64,000 bases of DNA, taken from NCBI RefSeq assembly GCF_900105135.1, contig NZ_LT629741.1, forward strand, positions 2,705,001-2,769,000, written 5' to 3'. Both the position numbers and the translations under genes were made by a program. The notes beneath the pieces were generated by a model. It worked only from the letters and a program-made list of their open reading frames with translations. It did not search any database and was not told the DNA's origin. This DNA comes from Gramella sp. MAR_2010_147 (lineage in GTDB: Bacteria; Bacteroidota; Bacteroidia; Flavobacteriales; Flavobacteriaceae). This document shows, in pieces, positions 17,584 through 26,057 of this stretch (position 1 is its first letter; every line of letters begins with the position of its first letter).

Positions 17584-18726
17584 TTAGTCTTTAAGAATGC
17601 TTCTTGAGATCACAATTTTCTGAATCTCAGAAGTACCTTCATAGATCTGAGTGATCTTAGCATCTCTCATTAACCGTTCTACATGATATTCTTTTACATA
17701 ACCATTTCCCCCATGAACCTGAACTGCTTCTACACTAACATCCATGGCTGTTTTCGAAGCATATAATTTTGCCATGGCACCAGAAAGATCATAATTTTGT
17801 CCCTGGTCTTTATCCCATGCCGCTTTCATTACAAGATGCCTCGAAGCCTCAATGGAGGTATACATATCGGCTAACTTAAATGCGATAGCCTGATGGTTGC
17901 AAATTTCGGTTCCAAAAGCTTTTCGTTGCTTGGAGTAATCTTTGGCTAGTTCATAAGCTCCAGAAGCGATACCCAAAGCCTGAGCAGCAATTCCAATTCT
18001 TCCACCAGAAAGCGTTTTCATTGCAAATTTAAATCCGAAACCATCTTCGCCAATTCTGTTCTCTTTTGGAACCTTTACATCATTAAAATTCAATGAATGT
18101 GTATCGCTACCTCTAATTCCTAGTTTTTGTTCTTTAGGGCCTATCTCAAAACCTTCAGAATCTTTTTCAACGATAAAGGCATTAATTCCCTTATGTTTTT
18201 TCTCTTTATCTGTTTGAGCGATCACTAAATAATAATCGGCTGAATTACCGTTGGTAATCCAGTTCTTTGTTCCATTAAGAATATAATGATCTCCCTTATC
18301 TATTGCAGTTGTTCGTTGTGAAGTTGCATCACTTCCTGCTTCTGGTTCTGAAAGACAAAAAGCTCCCAGTTTTTCACCAGTGGTTAATTTAGATAGATAT
18401 TTTTTCTTCTGGTCTTCGTTCCCAAAGGTATCCAGCCCCCAGCATACTAATGAATTATTCACAGATATCATCACTGAGGCCGAAGCATCGATTTTCGAGA
18501 TTTCTTCCATAGCCAGTACATAAGAGATCGTGTCCATTCCCCCACCACCGTATTCCGGAGAAGCCATCATTCCAAGAAATCCAAGATCTCCCATTTTTTT
18601 GACAAGCTCTTTTGGAAATTCCTGTTTTTCATCTCTCTCGATCACACCCGGCAATAATTCTGTTTTTGCAAAATCACGAGCGGCATCGCGTATCATTATA
18701 TGTTCTTCGGTAAGTTTAAAATCCAT
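17584..18726 (-). CDS. Acyl-CoA dehydrogenase (short-chain/butyryl type)
   Basis: FAD enzyme that introduces the 2,3 double bond in acyl-CoA during fatty-acid or branched-chain amino-acid breakdown, handing electrons to electron-transfer flavoprotein. All 380 residues match the usual family length. Seen: the FAD-binding segment LGAFCLSEPEAGSD, the middle beta domain with TKNWITNG, and the C-terminal helix bundle with QVHGGNGYVKEYHVER and IYEGTSEIQ, where the first Glu of YEGTSEIQ is the usual catalytic base of short-chain members. It stands alone, divergent from anmK; the short gap of about 92 bases holds both promoters. The exact substrate cannot be read from the sequence. Confidence 0.93.
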   Translation of the reverse strand: MDFKLTEEHIMIRDAARDFAKTELLPGVIERDEKQEFPKELVKKMGDLGFLGMMASPEYGGGGMDTISYVLAMEEISKIDASASVMISVNNSLVCWGLDTFGNEDQKKKYLSKLTTGEKLGAFCLSEPEAGSDATSQRTTAIDKGDHYILNGTKNWITNGNSADYYLVIAQTDKEKKHKGINAFIVEKDSEGFEIGPKEQKLGIRGSDTHSLNFNDVKVPKENRIGEDGFGFKFAMKTLSGGRIGIAAQALGIASGAYELAKDYSKQRKAFGTEICNHQAIAFKLADMYTSIEASRHLVMKAAWDKDQGQNYDLSGAMAKLYASKTAMDVSVEAVQVHGGNGYVKEYHVERLMRDAKITQIYEGTSEIQKIVISRSILKD

Positions 18727-18805
18727 ATGAAAAAAAATTTGTAAAAAATTGATTTTTGGAGGCCAAAGATAGCTTTTTGATGGCTATTTTTCAATTGATA
18801 TTGAG

Positions 18806-18813
18806 TATTTTTA
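18806..18813 (+). promoter_or_regulatory. Probable -7 element (TATTTTTA) of anmK
   Basis: It matches the Bacteroidota form TAnnTTTG except for the last base, and ends five bases before ATG 18819. If used, transcription would start at or next to the start codon, giving a leaderless or almost leaderless mRNA. No TTG stands at the ideal spacing. Confidence 0.4.
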
Positions 18814-18818
18814 CGAAT

Positions 18819-19883
18819 ATGGAAAAAACAAATTATAGAGCGGTAGGAGTAATGTCTGGAACCTCGCTTGATGGAATTGATCTGGTTTTTACCGAGATCA
18901 GTTTTAAAGACGAAGTTGGTTTTTCTATAATAAACTCTCAAACTATTCCATATTCAGCAGAATGGCGCCAAAAATTATCTTCCGCAATTAATTTGGAGCC
19001 TGCTGAATTGCATCAACTGGATATAGATTATACTTTTTATCTATCTGAAATTATTGTTCAATTTATTCAGAAATATGATATAGATCTTCTGGACGCAGTT
19101 TGTAGTCACGGTCATACAGTTAAACATCGCCCAAAACATGGTATTACCTTGCAGATAGGGAATCTTCCAAAACTTTCTGAAGCATTGGGAATTCCAGTGG
19201 TGTGTGACTTTAGGGTACAGGATGTTGAGCTGGGAGGTCAGGGAGCACCATTAGTTCCCATTGGGGATAGATTGCTATTTGATCAATATAAATATTGTAT
19301 AAACCTGGGGGGGTTTGCCAATATTTCATTGGAAGAGCACTCCCAAAGGATAGCCTATGATATATGTCCGGTTAATACGGTCTTTAATTATTTCATGCAG
19401 AAAATTGGTGAGGAGTATGATGAAAATGGAAAGTTAGCCAGGTCTGGAGAACTAAATGAAGAATTATTGCAGGAGCTTAATTCTCTTAAATTCTACGCTA
19501 AAAAACCACCAAAGTCTTTAGGTATAGAATGGGTAAATTCTGATGTACTTCCAATAATTGAAAAATACAGGATCGAGATTCCTGAAATTCTTAAAACCTA
19601 TGCCGTTCATGTTGCGATGCAAATTGCAAATAGCCTGGATGGTGATTCAAATTCTAATGTGCTTTTAACCGGTGGGGGTGTATTCAATACCTACCTTATA
19701 GAAGAACTAAAATCGAGATCTTCCTGTAATTTTATAATTCCAGATAAAGAGGTAATAGACTTCAAAGAAGCCCTTATTTTCGCATTGCTCGGAATTCTAA
19801 AATTAAGAGGCGAGATAAATGTCTTAAGTTCGGTAACCGGGGCTAAAATTGATCATTCTTCAGGTAGGATTTTTGAACCCTGA
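18819..19883 (+). CDS. anmK: Anhydro-N-acetylmuramic acid kinase
   Basis: Cytoplasmic kinase of peptidoglycan recycling: it hydrolyses and phosphorylates 1,6-anhydro-MurNAc to MurNAc-6-phosphate with ATP. The N-terminal phosphate loop GVMSGTSLDGIDL begins about ten residues after the chosen Met. Further family signs are CSHGHTVKHRP, the segment GGQGAPLVPIGDRLLF, NLGGFANIS and the second nucleotide loop TGGGVFNTYL. The frame is open up to an ATG at 18756, but homologues begin close to the MSGTSLDG loop and a promoter-like element lies at 18806-18813, so ATG 18819 (354 residues) is preferred. The next gene is 65 bases downstream with its own promoter. Confidence 0.92.
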   Translation: MEKTNYRAVGVMSGTSLDGIDLVFTEISFKDEVGFSIINSQTIPYSAEWRQKLSSAINLEPAELHQLDIDYTFYLSEIIVQFIQKYDIDLLDAVCSHGHTVKHRPKHGITLQIGNLPKLSEALGIPVVCDFRVQDVELGGQGAPLVPIGDRLLFDQYKYCINLGGFANISLEEHSQRIAYDICPVNTVFNYFMQKIGEEYDENGKLARSGELNEELLQELNSLKFYAKKPPKSLGIEWVNSDVLPIIEKYRIEIPEILKTYAVHVAMQIANSLDGDSNSNVLLTGGGVFNTYLIEELKSRSSCNFIIPDKEVIDFKEALIFALLGILKLRGEINVLSSVTGAKIDHSSGRIFEP

Positions 19884-19922
19884 AAATTTTGCCAAATTCG
19901 GAAAGGAGCCTGCTTAGTTTTT

Positions 19923-19930
19923 TATATTTG
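19923..19930 (+). promoter_or_regulatory. Promoter -7 element TATATTTG of the amino-acid dehydrogenase gene
   Basis: An exact match to the Bacteroidota TAnnTTTG box, 18 bases before ATG 19949. It lies inside the possible 5' extension of the gene that begins at 19889, and so argues for the later start. Confidence 0.6.
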
Positions 19931-19948
19931 CTTCAAAATATTTCAAAA

Positions 19949-21175
19949 ATGAAAGAATTACTCAAAGTATACGAAAATAAAGAACCTGAAATTGTTTTTA
20001 ACTGGAAAGATTCTGAAACTGAAGCCGAAGGCTGGACAGTGATCAATTCACTTCGTGGCGGAGCTGCTGGTGGTGGAACCAGAATGAGAAAAGGCCTGGA
20101 TCAAAACGAAGTGCTTTCCCTGGCAAAAACCATGGAGGTGAAATTTACAGTTTCAGGACCATCTATTGGTGGTGCAAAATCAGGAATTAACTTTGATCCA
20201 GCAGATCCCCGTAAAAAAGGAGTTCTGGAGCGTTGGTATAAAGCAGTGTCGCCTTTGCTGAAGAGCTATTATGGCACCGGGGGTGACTTAAATGTAGATG
20301 AGATTCATGAAGTAATTCCAATCACTGAAAATTGTGGTGTCTGGCATCCACAGGAGGGGGTTTTTAATGGCCATTTTCATCCTACAGAAGCAGATAAGAT
20401 TAATAGAATAGGTCAGCTAAGGCAGGGCGTGATCAAAGTTCTGGAGAATACTAAATTTTCACCAGATGTGAGTAGAAAATATACGGTAGCAGATATGATC
20501 ACCGGTTATGGGGTTGCTGAAGCTGTTCATCATTACTACACTATTTACGGTGGGGATATTAATGGTAAAAGAGCCATTGTTCAGGGATTTGGAAATGTTG
20601 GATCTGCAGCCGCTTATTATCTTTCCCAGATGGGCGCTAAAATTGTTGGTATTATAGATCGTGCTGGTGGATTAATTAACGAAGATGGTTTCAGTTTTGA
20701 AGAGATCAAGAAAATGTTCCTGGATAAAGACGGGAATGCATTGAGGCATAAGGATGCAATGTCATTTGAAGAGATCAATGAAAAGGTATGGAAGCTTGAT
20801 GCCGAAATATTTGCTCCATGTGCTGCCTCTCGTTTAATTTCAAAAGATCAGATTACTAATCTTATAGATCGTAAACTGGAAGTCATTTCCTGTGGAGCCA
20901 ATGTTCCTTTTGCCGATAAAGAAATTTTCTTTGGTCCTATTATGGAATATACCGACGAAAGAGTAAGTCTTATTCCAGACTTTATCTCTAACTGCGGTAT
21001 GGCGCGTGTATTTGCATATTTTATGGAAAGAAGGGTGCAAATGACCGACGAGGCGATTTTTAATGATACTTCCATGACTATTAAAAATGCAATTCAGAAT
21101 ACTTTTGATAATAACAGAAGCAAAACCAATATTAGCAAAACAGCTTTTGAAGTAGCTCTTAAACAGCTTGTTTAA
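19949..21175 (+). CDS. Glu/Leu/Phe/Val dehydrogenase family protein
   Basis: NAD(P)-dependent oxidative deaminase of an L-amino acid, or the reverse amination, in the cytoplasm. The N-terminal substrate domain has GGAAGGGTRMR and VSGPSIGGAKSGINFDP, with the catalytic-region Lys in GGAKSG. The C-terminal Rossmann domain has VQGFGNVGSAAAYYLSQMG. From ATG 19949 the protein has 408 residues; an ATG at 19889 would add 20 residues but would lie upstream of the probable -7 box at 19923. Glutamate, leucine or valine cannot be told apart here: the GGAKSGI form differs from the more common GGAKGGI, so the substrate is left open. Single-gene transcript, followed about 110 bases later by exbB. Confidence 0.88.
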   Translation: MKELLKVYENKEPEIVFNWKDSETEAEGWTVINSLRGGAAGGGTRMRKGLDQNEVLSLAKTMEVKFTVSGPSIGGAKSGINFDPADPRKKGVLERWYKAVSPLLKSYYGTGGDLNVDEIHEVIPITENCGVWHPQEGVFNGHFHPTEADKINRIGQLRQGVIKVLENTKFSPDVSRKYTVADMITGYGVAEAVHHYYTIYGGDINGKRAIVQGFGNVGSAAAYYLSQMGAKIVGIIDRAGGLINEDGFSFEEIKKMFLDKDGNALRHKDAMSFEEINEKVWKLDAEIFAPCAASRLISKDQITNLIDRKLEVISCGANVPFADKEIFFGPIMEYTDERVSLIPDFISNCGMARVFAYFMERRVQMTDEAIFNDTSMTIKNAIQNTFDNNRSKTNISKTAFEVALKQLV

Positions 21176-21288
21176 AAGTTTGTGCATATAATTTAAAAGT
21201 TCTGGTAAAAGCAGACCACTGATTATTTAAATTTGATTTACAATTAAATTTAGAATAACACGTTACATTAAAAAACCCATTTATACAT

Positions 21289-21990
21289 ATGCTTAATTTT
21301 ATTCAGCAGGACGAGGTTACTGAAGCTGCACAAACAGCAGAACCCATCGTAGAAGAAAAGACCTTATCCTTATTTGATCTTATGTTTAGCGGAGGTCTTG
21401 GTGGCCAGATCATCATTATCATTTTATTCGTTCTGTTATTCGCAGCTGTTTATATTTATTTTGAGAGGCTCTTTGCCGTTAAAGCAGCCAGTAGGGTAGA
21501 TAAGAACTTTATGCTTCAAATTAAAGACAGTGTTCAAAGTGGAAATATTGAATCTGCAAAGATCAGATGTGCACAAAGTGATTCTCCGGTTGCCAGGCTT
21601 ACTGAAAAGGGAATTTCCAGAATTGGAAGTCCTTTAGAGGACATTAATACAGCTATAGAAAATGCTGGTAGATTGGAAGTGTATAAGCTGGAAAAAAATG
21701 TAAGTATTTTGGCGACTATCGCTGGTGCAGCACCAATGATTGGGTTCCTTGGGACGGTAATTGGTATGGTGCTTGCTTTTCATGAACTGGCCACAAGTAG
21801 CGGACAGGCGCAAATGGGAGCATTGGCTGAAGGTATTTATACCGCCATGACTACTACCGTTGCTGGTTTGATCGTTGGGATTATCGCTTATATAGGTTAT
21901 AACCACCTTGTAGTAAAGACAGATAAAGTGGTGCATCAAATGGAAGCTACCGCGGTAGATTTCCTTGACCTTTTAAACGAACCTGCTTAA
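21289..21990 (+). CDS. exbB: MotA/TolQ/ExbB proton-channel family protein
   Basis: Inner-membrane proton-channel subunit which, with ExbD, powers a TonB- or TolA-like protein for outer-membrane transport. Seen: an N-terminal membrane segment (about residues 43-63), a cytoplasmic loop with SPVARLTEKGISRIG, and two C-terminal membrane segments around LATIAGAAPMIGFLGTVIGMV and TAMTTTVAGLIVGIIAYIGY, the conserved core of the family. Length 233. It leads the tight run exbB-exbD-tonB-folC, with exbD one base after its stop. A TAAATTTG box at 21228-21235 may be part of its promoter. Confidence 0.93.
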   Translation: MLNFIQQDEVTEAAQTAEPIVEEKTLSLFDLMFSGGLGGQIIIIILFVLLFAAVYIYFERLFAVKAASRVDKNFMLQIKDSVQSGNIESAKIRCAQSDSPVARLTEKGISRIGSPLEDINTAIENAGRLEVYKLEKNVSILATIAGAAPMIGFLGTVIGMVLAFHELATSSGQAQMGALAEGIYTAMTTTVAGLIVGIIAYIGYNHLVVKTDKVVHQMEATAVDFLDLLNEPA

Positions 21991-21991
21991 T

Positions 21992-22384
21992 ATGAATTTA
22001 AGAGGAAGAAATAAGATAAGTCCGGAGTTTAGCATGAGTTCAATGACAGATGTAGTTTTTCTACTTCTCATTTTCTTCATGTTAACCTCACCGGTAATTA
22101 CTCCTGAAGCTCTGGATCTAATTCTGCCAAAAGCCAAAGGAAAAACTACCAGCAAGCAAACACTATCTGTTAGTATTACAAAAGATCTTCAGGTCTATAT
22201 TAATAGTGAGAGAATAAGCAATAGTTCACTGGAGTCTACACTAAAAAGCCGGTTGGCTGGAGAAGAAAATCCAACGATTATCCTTCGAGCAGAAGAAGGA
22301 GTGCCTATAGAAAAAGCGGTAAACGTAATGGATATTGCAAATAGGAATAGTTACAAGATAGTTTTAGCGGTAAAACCTGAATAG
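21992..22384 (+). CDS. exbD: ExbD/TolR family biopolymer transporter
   Basis: Partner of ExbB in the proton-driven complex. One N-terminal membrane helix follows SMSSMTDVVFLLLIFFML; the Asp of MTDVV is the conserved proton-carrying residue. The rest is a small periplasmic domain ending near KIVLAVKPE. Its 130 residues are typical. It lies between exbB (1-base gap) and the TonB-like gene (1-base gap), so the three are translated from one mRNA. Confidence 0.93.
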   Translation: MNLRGRNKISPEFSMSSMTDVVFLLLIFFMLTSPVITPEALDLILPKAKGKTTSKQTLSVSITKDLQVYINSERISNSSLESTLKSRLAGEENPTIILRAEEGVPIEKAVNVMDIANRNSYKIVLAVKPE

Positions 22385-22385
22385 A

Positions 22386-23210
22386 ATGTCGATGCTGGAA
22401 ACAAAACATGAGAAGAAATCTTTTACGATTACGGTAGTACTACACGTACTACTGATTCTTCTTTTGATTTTTTTCGGTTTAACCTATTTAGATCCGCCAC
22501 CTGAAAATGGGATAGCGATTAATTTTGGAACCTCTGAAGTAGGTTCTGGAAATGAACAGCCAAAGGAGCCTGTGAAATCTGCTCCAAAACAATCTGCAAC
22601 TCAACCTGTAAAGTCTGAACCGGTGATTGAAAAAGAGGTGGTTACCCAGGATATTGAGGAAGCGCCGGTAATTGAAAAGAAAAAAAAGAAACCTACTCCA
22701 GTAGAAACCAAACAGCCTGAACCACCAAAAGAAGACCCCAAGCCGGTTAAAAAACCAGAGCCAAAACCAGATAAGTCTACCAATGATGCTCTAAGCAGTA
22801 TATTAAATGGGCCAGAGAGATCTGGGACCGCTACCGGTGGAGAGGGAAATGAAAATGTTGCCGGAGATAAAGGAAGTCCAGATGGGGATCCAAATGCCAG
22901 TTCTTACTATGGCCAGGGATCAGGTCTTGATGGTGATGGGAATTACAGATTGGGTGGTAGAAAGGCATTAAACAAAGAAAAATTTGTCCAGGATTGCAAT
23001 GAATCTGGAATTGTGGTGGTTAAGATCGTAGTAGATCAATCTGGACGTGTGGTAAGTGCCCAACCGGGAATGAAAGGAACTACCAATAGTGCCTCCTGTT
23101 TAACCGCACCGGCAAAAAGAGCAGCGCTGGCTACAAGATTTAACAGCGATTCCAATGCGCCTTCTCAACAGGTTGGAACCATTATCTACAATTTTAAACT
23201 TACTGAATAG
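22386..23210 (+). CDS. TonB-like energy transducer
   Basis: A 274-residue protein with one N-terminal membrane anchor (about residues 13-34), a long Pro/Lys/Glu-rich periplasmic spacer (KKKKKPTPVETKQPEPPK and similar), a Gly-rich linker, and a C-terminal domain with VVVKIVVDQSGRVVSAQPG and IIYNFKLTE. This is the TonB layout, with the C-terminal domain contacting outer-membrane receptors. Two nearby ATG codons (22386, 22392) are possible starts. Its place directly after exbBD supports a role in the same energy-coupling complex. The partner receptors are not encoded in the window. Confidence 0.85.
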   Translation: MSMLETKHEKKSFTITVVLHVLLILLLIFFGLTYLDPPPENGIAINFGTSEVGSGNEQPKEPVKSAPKQSATQPVKSEPVIEKEVVTQDIEEAPVIEKKKKKPTPVETKQPEPPKEDPKPVKKPEPKPDKSTNDALSSILNGPERSGTATGGEGNENVAGDKGSPDGDPNASSYYGQGSGLDGDGNYRLGGRKALNKEKFVQDCNESGIVVVKIVVDQSGRVVSAQPGMKGTTNSASCLTAPAKRAALATRFNSDSNAPSQQVGTIIYNFKLTE

Positions 23211-24431
23211 GTGAAGATTTATCAAGAAACTGTTGATTGGATGTTTCAACAGTTACCTATGTTTCAAAGAATAGGGAAACAGGCTTTTAAAAAGGATCTT
23301 TCCAACACCCTTAAACTGGCTGAACATCTTGATCATCCAGAAAACAAATTCAAGAGTATCCATGTAGCCGGTACTAACGGTAAAGGTTCTGTAAGCCACA
23401 TGCTTGCCTCGGTATTTCAGTCTGCTGGTTATAAAACCGGTTTGTATACTTCCCCGCATCTTAAAGATTTTAGAGAAAGAATTAGAATTAACGGTAAGAT
23501 GATTCCGGAGAGAAATGTAGTTGATTTTATTGGGAAAAATCAAAGCTTTCTGGAGGATAATAAGCTGAGTTTTTTTGAAATGAGCGTGGGAATGGCTTTC
23601 CATCATTTCGCAGAAGAAGGAGTTGATATTGCTATTATTGAGACCGGAATGGGGGGCAGGCTGGATTCGACTAATATCATTTCCCCGCAACTATCGGTCA
23701 TTACCAATATTGGCCTGGATCATACTGCATTTCTTGGAGAAAACCTTTCAGAGATCGCTCAAGAGAAAGCAGGTATCATTAAGACGAATGTTCCAGTAGT
23801 CATAGGTGAAAAACAAAAGGAAACAGAAACTGTTTTTAGAAAAGTTTCAAAAAACTTAAACTCGAATATTTTTTTTGCGGAAGACTTTAAATTTCAAGAG
23901 TATTCTACCGATTTAAAAGGGGATTATCAGAAAAAGAATTTGAGGACAGTGCTTACATGTATTAAGGTGCTAAGAAAGAATTCCTGGGATATACCGGAAG
24001 AAGCTCTTAAAAATGCTCTTAATAATGTAAAACTCCATACTGGGCTTCAGGGCCGGTGGGATATAATTCGCGAAAGACCGAAAATAATTTGTGATACGGC
24101 ACACAATGCTGAGGGACTCAATCTCGTAATGAAACAGCTCAAAAAAGAAAGCTTTCTTCATCTGCATATAGTTTTGGGGGTAGTTAATGATAAAGATCTT
24201 TCTAAAATATTGCCTTTATTTCCTAAGAGCGCATATTTCTATTTCTCAAAACCAAATGTACCTCGAGGGCTTGATGCTGAGCAGCTTCAAGCTGAGGCAT
24301 CAAAATACAATTTAGAGGGACTGGTTTATAATTCCATCAAGGATGCTTTCCTGGCTGCGGAACAGGAAGCGCTGGATGAAGACCTAATCTACGTTGGAGG
24401 AAGTAATTTTACGGTTGCAGAAGTATTATAA
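23211..24431 (+). CDS. folC: Bifunctional dihydrofolate/folylpolyglutamate synthase
   Basis: Mur-ligase-family enzyme that adds glutamate to dihydropteroate and folate with ATP. The P-loop is GTNGKGSVSHML (about residues 54-65), followed by SPHLKDFRERIRING, the metal-site region IIETGMGGRLDSTN, and VITNIGLDHTAFLGE. The C-terminal Mur domain has CDTAHNAEGL. Length 406. The start codon is GTG, directly abutting the stop of the TonB gene (no gap), so translational coupling is likely. Joining folC to an exbBD-tonB run makes no obvious functional sense and may only reflect transcription economy. Confidence 0.93.
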   Translation: MKIYQETVDWMFQQLPMFQRIGKQAFKKDLSNTLKLAEHLDHPENKFKSIHVAGTNGKGSVSHMLASVFQSAGYKTGLYTSPHLKDFRERIRINGKMIPERNVVDFIGKNQSFLEDNKLSFFEMSVGMAFHHFAEEGVDIAIIETGMGGRLDSTNIISPQLSVITNIGLDHTAFLGENLSEIAQEKAGIIKTNVPVVIGEKQKETETVFRKVSKNLNSNIFFAEDFKFQEYSTDLKGDYQKKNLRTVLTCIKVLRKNSWDIPEEALKNALNNVKLHTGLQGRWDIIRERPKIICDTAHNAEGLNLVMKQLKKESFLHLHIVLGVVNDKDLSKILPLFPKSAYFYFSKPNVPRGLDAEQLQAEASKYNLEGLVYNSIKDAFLAAEQEALDEDLIYVGGSNFTVAEVL

Positions 24432-24601
24432 ATCAAAACTAAATTTTCAGGATAATTTACCTTATCTTTATTAGGCTCTGTAAATAATATGTTGTTTAGT
24501 AACTCCCTTCTACACTTACTTTCTTTGGTTTAACCCATTTTCTATATCATGAGTTGACTTTTTAGCTATGAATATTTATTCACTAAAAAAATCAACTAAA
24601 A

Positions 24602-25426
24602 ATGAAAACAATCACCAAACAATTGGTTCTTGTACTTATGCTCTCCATTATTGGAGCTGCCACGGGTCAGGAAGAGACCAATCAATCAGAAGAGCAGGAG
24701 TACCAGCCTGTTTACATTACAATGACTACCACACACTGGAGTGATGATCCAGAAACAGATTTTTCAGATTGGCTTGACACTGAAAAACAGTATTTCGAGA
24801 ACGTTACTAAAAAGAACGATCTAATTCTTAGTTCGGGCGTTTATACCCATTATTTTACCGCAGACAATTCTGAAGTGATGCTGGTGAATGTATACAGGAC
24901 CTGGGAAGATATTGAAAAAGCGAATGAAATTAATCAAAAACTCGTGGAAGAAGCCTGGCCAGATGAGGATGAAAGACAGAAATTTTTTGAGAAACAGGCT
25001 GGCTATTATGAACCAGATCACAATGATGAGATCTATCAATCCATGGAATACATGATCCCTGAAACTGAAGGAGGGGAGGAGCCTCGTATTTATTATGTTA
25101 GAACTAGCGAGCTTTCTATGAATGGAGAGGGCTCTCCGGAAAAATTCAAAGAATATTTTGAGAAAGTCACTAAAAAGAGCAAAAAACTAAAGGGATACTA
25201 TACCCATAGACATTTATGGGGGTCCAATAGCAGGGAATTTAGTGAAGTTTTTGTGTTTGATAGTCTGGGTGAGATAGAAGATTTCTTTGATGAAGAACAG
25301 GAGTTAACATCTGCCTCCTGGCTAGATGAAAATGAAAGAAATGCTTTTATTGATGATATGGGCAAATTATTTACCGGAAGACACGGAGATTATGTTTACC
25401 GGAGTGTTCCCGAACTAATGAAATAG
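24602..25426 (+). CDS. Secreted protein of unknown function with two copies of one alpha/beta domain
   Basis: I do not recognise a named family. A signal peptide (residues 1-22, ending GAATGQ) is followed by an acidic linker and two similar halves of about 110 residues. The clearest match is YFENVTKKNDLILSSGVYTH in the first and YFEKVTKKSKKLKGYYTHRH in the second; each half then has a beta strand with Val/Tyr or Phe, a helix beginning with an (E/D)IE-type motif, a W-L-D-E-type helix (EEAWPDEDERQKFF and ASWLDENERNAF) and ends near Y-x-S. This suggests a duplicated ferredoxin-like (dimeric alpha-beta barrel, perhaps NIPSNAP-like) fold. The protein is strongly acidic. It is a single-gene transcript with its own terminator. 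Confidence 0.8.
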   Translation: MKTITKQLVLVLMLSIIGAATGQEETNQSEEQEYQPVYITMTTTHWSDDPETDFSDWLDTEKQYFENVTKKNDLILSSGVYTHYFTADNSEVMLVNVYRTWEDIEKANEINQKLVEEAWPDEDERQKFFEKQAGYYEPDHNDEIYQSMEYMIPETEGGEEPRIYYVRTSELSMNGEGSPEKFKEYFEKVTKKSKKLKGYYTHRHLWGSNSREFSEVFVFDSLGEIEDFFDEEQELTSASWLDENERNAFIDDMGKLFTGRHGDYVYRSVPELMK

Positions 25427-25432
25427 AATGCT

Positions 25433-25463
25433 CACCCTGAGGTTTTTACCTCAGGGTGTTTTT
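25433..25463 (+). terminator. Rho-independent terminator
   Basis: An 11-bp stem CACCCTGAGGT/ACCTCAGGGTG (25433-25443 with 25448-25458) with a TTTT loop and a following T run, seven bases after the stop of the duplicated-domain protein gene. Confidence 0.9.
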
Positions 25464-25523
25464 AAATGTTTAGAGGGATAAATTAAATTGACAAAATTAA
25501 ATTCATTTTTCAATGAAATTGTT

Positions 25524-25553
25524 TTGTGTAAATGAAAATCTAGTCTATATTTG
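25524..25553 (+). promoter_or_regulatory. tRNA-Val promoter TTG-N19-TATATTTG
   Basis: TTG at 25524-25526, a spacer of exactly 19 bases, and TATATTTG at 25546-25553: the full Bacteroidota housekeeping promoter form, 17 bases before the first tRNA-Val. Confidence 0.8.
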
Positions 25554-25570
25554 CATCCGCAATCACGCAA

Positions 25571-25645
25571 GGGCGCGTAGCTCAGTTGGTTCAGAGCACT
25601 TGGTTTACACCCAAGGGGTCAGGGGTTCGAATCCCTTCGCGCCCA
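25571..25645 (+). tRNA. tRNA-Val (anticodon TAC), copy 1
   Basis: A 75-nt cloverleaf: acceptor arms GGGCGCG/CGCGCCC, D arm GCTC...GAGC, anticodon stem CTTGG/CCAAG with loop TTTACAC (anticodon TAC, valine), and T arm AGGGG-TTCGAAT-CCCTT. The discriminator base is A; the CCA end is not encoded. Confidence 0.97.
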
Positions 25646-25653
25646 CAGAATCG

Positions 25654-25684
25654 AAAAGGCTTCCAGAATTGGAAGCCTTTTTTT
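25654..25684 (+). terminator. Terminator after tRNA-Val copy 1
   Basis: An 11-bp stem AAAAGGCTTCC/GGAAGCCTTTT (25654-25664 with 25671-25681), loop AGAATT, then a T run. Confidence 0.9.
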
Positions 25685-25744
25685 ATGCATAAAAATTAAA
25701 TTGAAAATCCTTTAAAAAATATATATCAGATTACTCATTTTTGA

Positions 25745-25752
25745 TATATTTG
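25745..25752 (+). promoter_or_regulatory. -7 element TATATTTG of tRNA-Val copy 2
   Basis: The same box and downstream leader as before copy 1, 199 bases later. Unlike copy 1, the expected -33 position (25723-25725) reads ATA, not TTG, so this promoter may be weaker. Confidence 0.6.
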
Positions 25753-25769
25753 CATCCGCAATCACGCAA

Positions 25770-25844
25770 GGGCGCGTAGCTCAGTTGGTTCAGAGCACTT
25801 GGTTTACACCCAAGGGGTCAGGGGTTCGAATCCCTTCGCGCCCA
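25770..25844 (+). tRNA. tRNA-Val (anticodon TAC), copy 2
   Basis: Identical in sequence to the copy at 25571-25645. The match runs from TATATTTG through the leader and tRNA into the terminator with only a few differences, so the whole transcription unit was duplicated in tandem. Confidence 0.97.
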
Positions 25845-25851
25845 CATAATC

Positions 25852-25884
25852 AAAAAGGCTTCCAGAATTGGAAGCCTTTTTATT
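25852..25884 (+). terminator. Terminator after tRNA-Val copy 2
   Basis: The same hairpin as after copy 1 (AAAAGGCTTCC, loop AGAATT, GGAAGCCTTTT), arms about 25853-25863 and 25870-25880, then T-rich DNA. Confidence 0.88.
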
Positions 25885-26057
25885 TTTCTATAATTCAGAT
25901 TGTCCAATTTCATTTCGCCATTAAATTTACTTAAATTCAGGAGGTACTTTTTGATCTTAGAATGAGAGTGTATTTTGAAGTAAAAAAATCTGAGGAAAAT
26001 TGATAAATTCTTAATTGCAGGCACAGGCATTGTTGAAGCAAGAAAAAGCTATTCAGA

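Noticed and set aside
20840..21187. Minus-strand frames inside the amino-acid dehydrogenase gene
   Set aside because: They are antisense shadows of a well-conserved enzyme, with no start context or recognisable product.
25546..25884. Direct repeats as integration (att) sites
   Set aside because: Each repeat is a complete tRNA unit with terminator, and there is no integrase or foreign gene between or near them.
25818..26030. A leftward frame of 70 codons
   Set aside because: Its N-terminal codons read the complement of tRNA-Val (the ARRDSNP signature of spurious frames across tRNAs) and the rest has no support.
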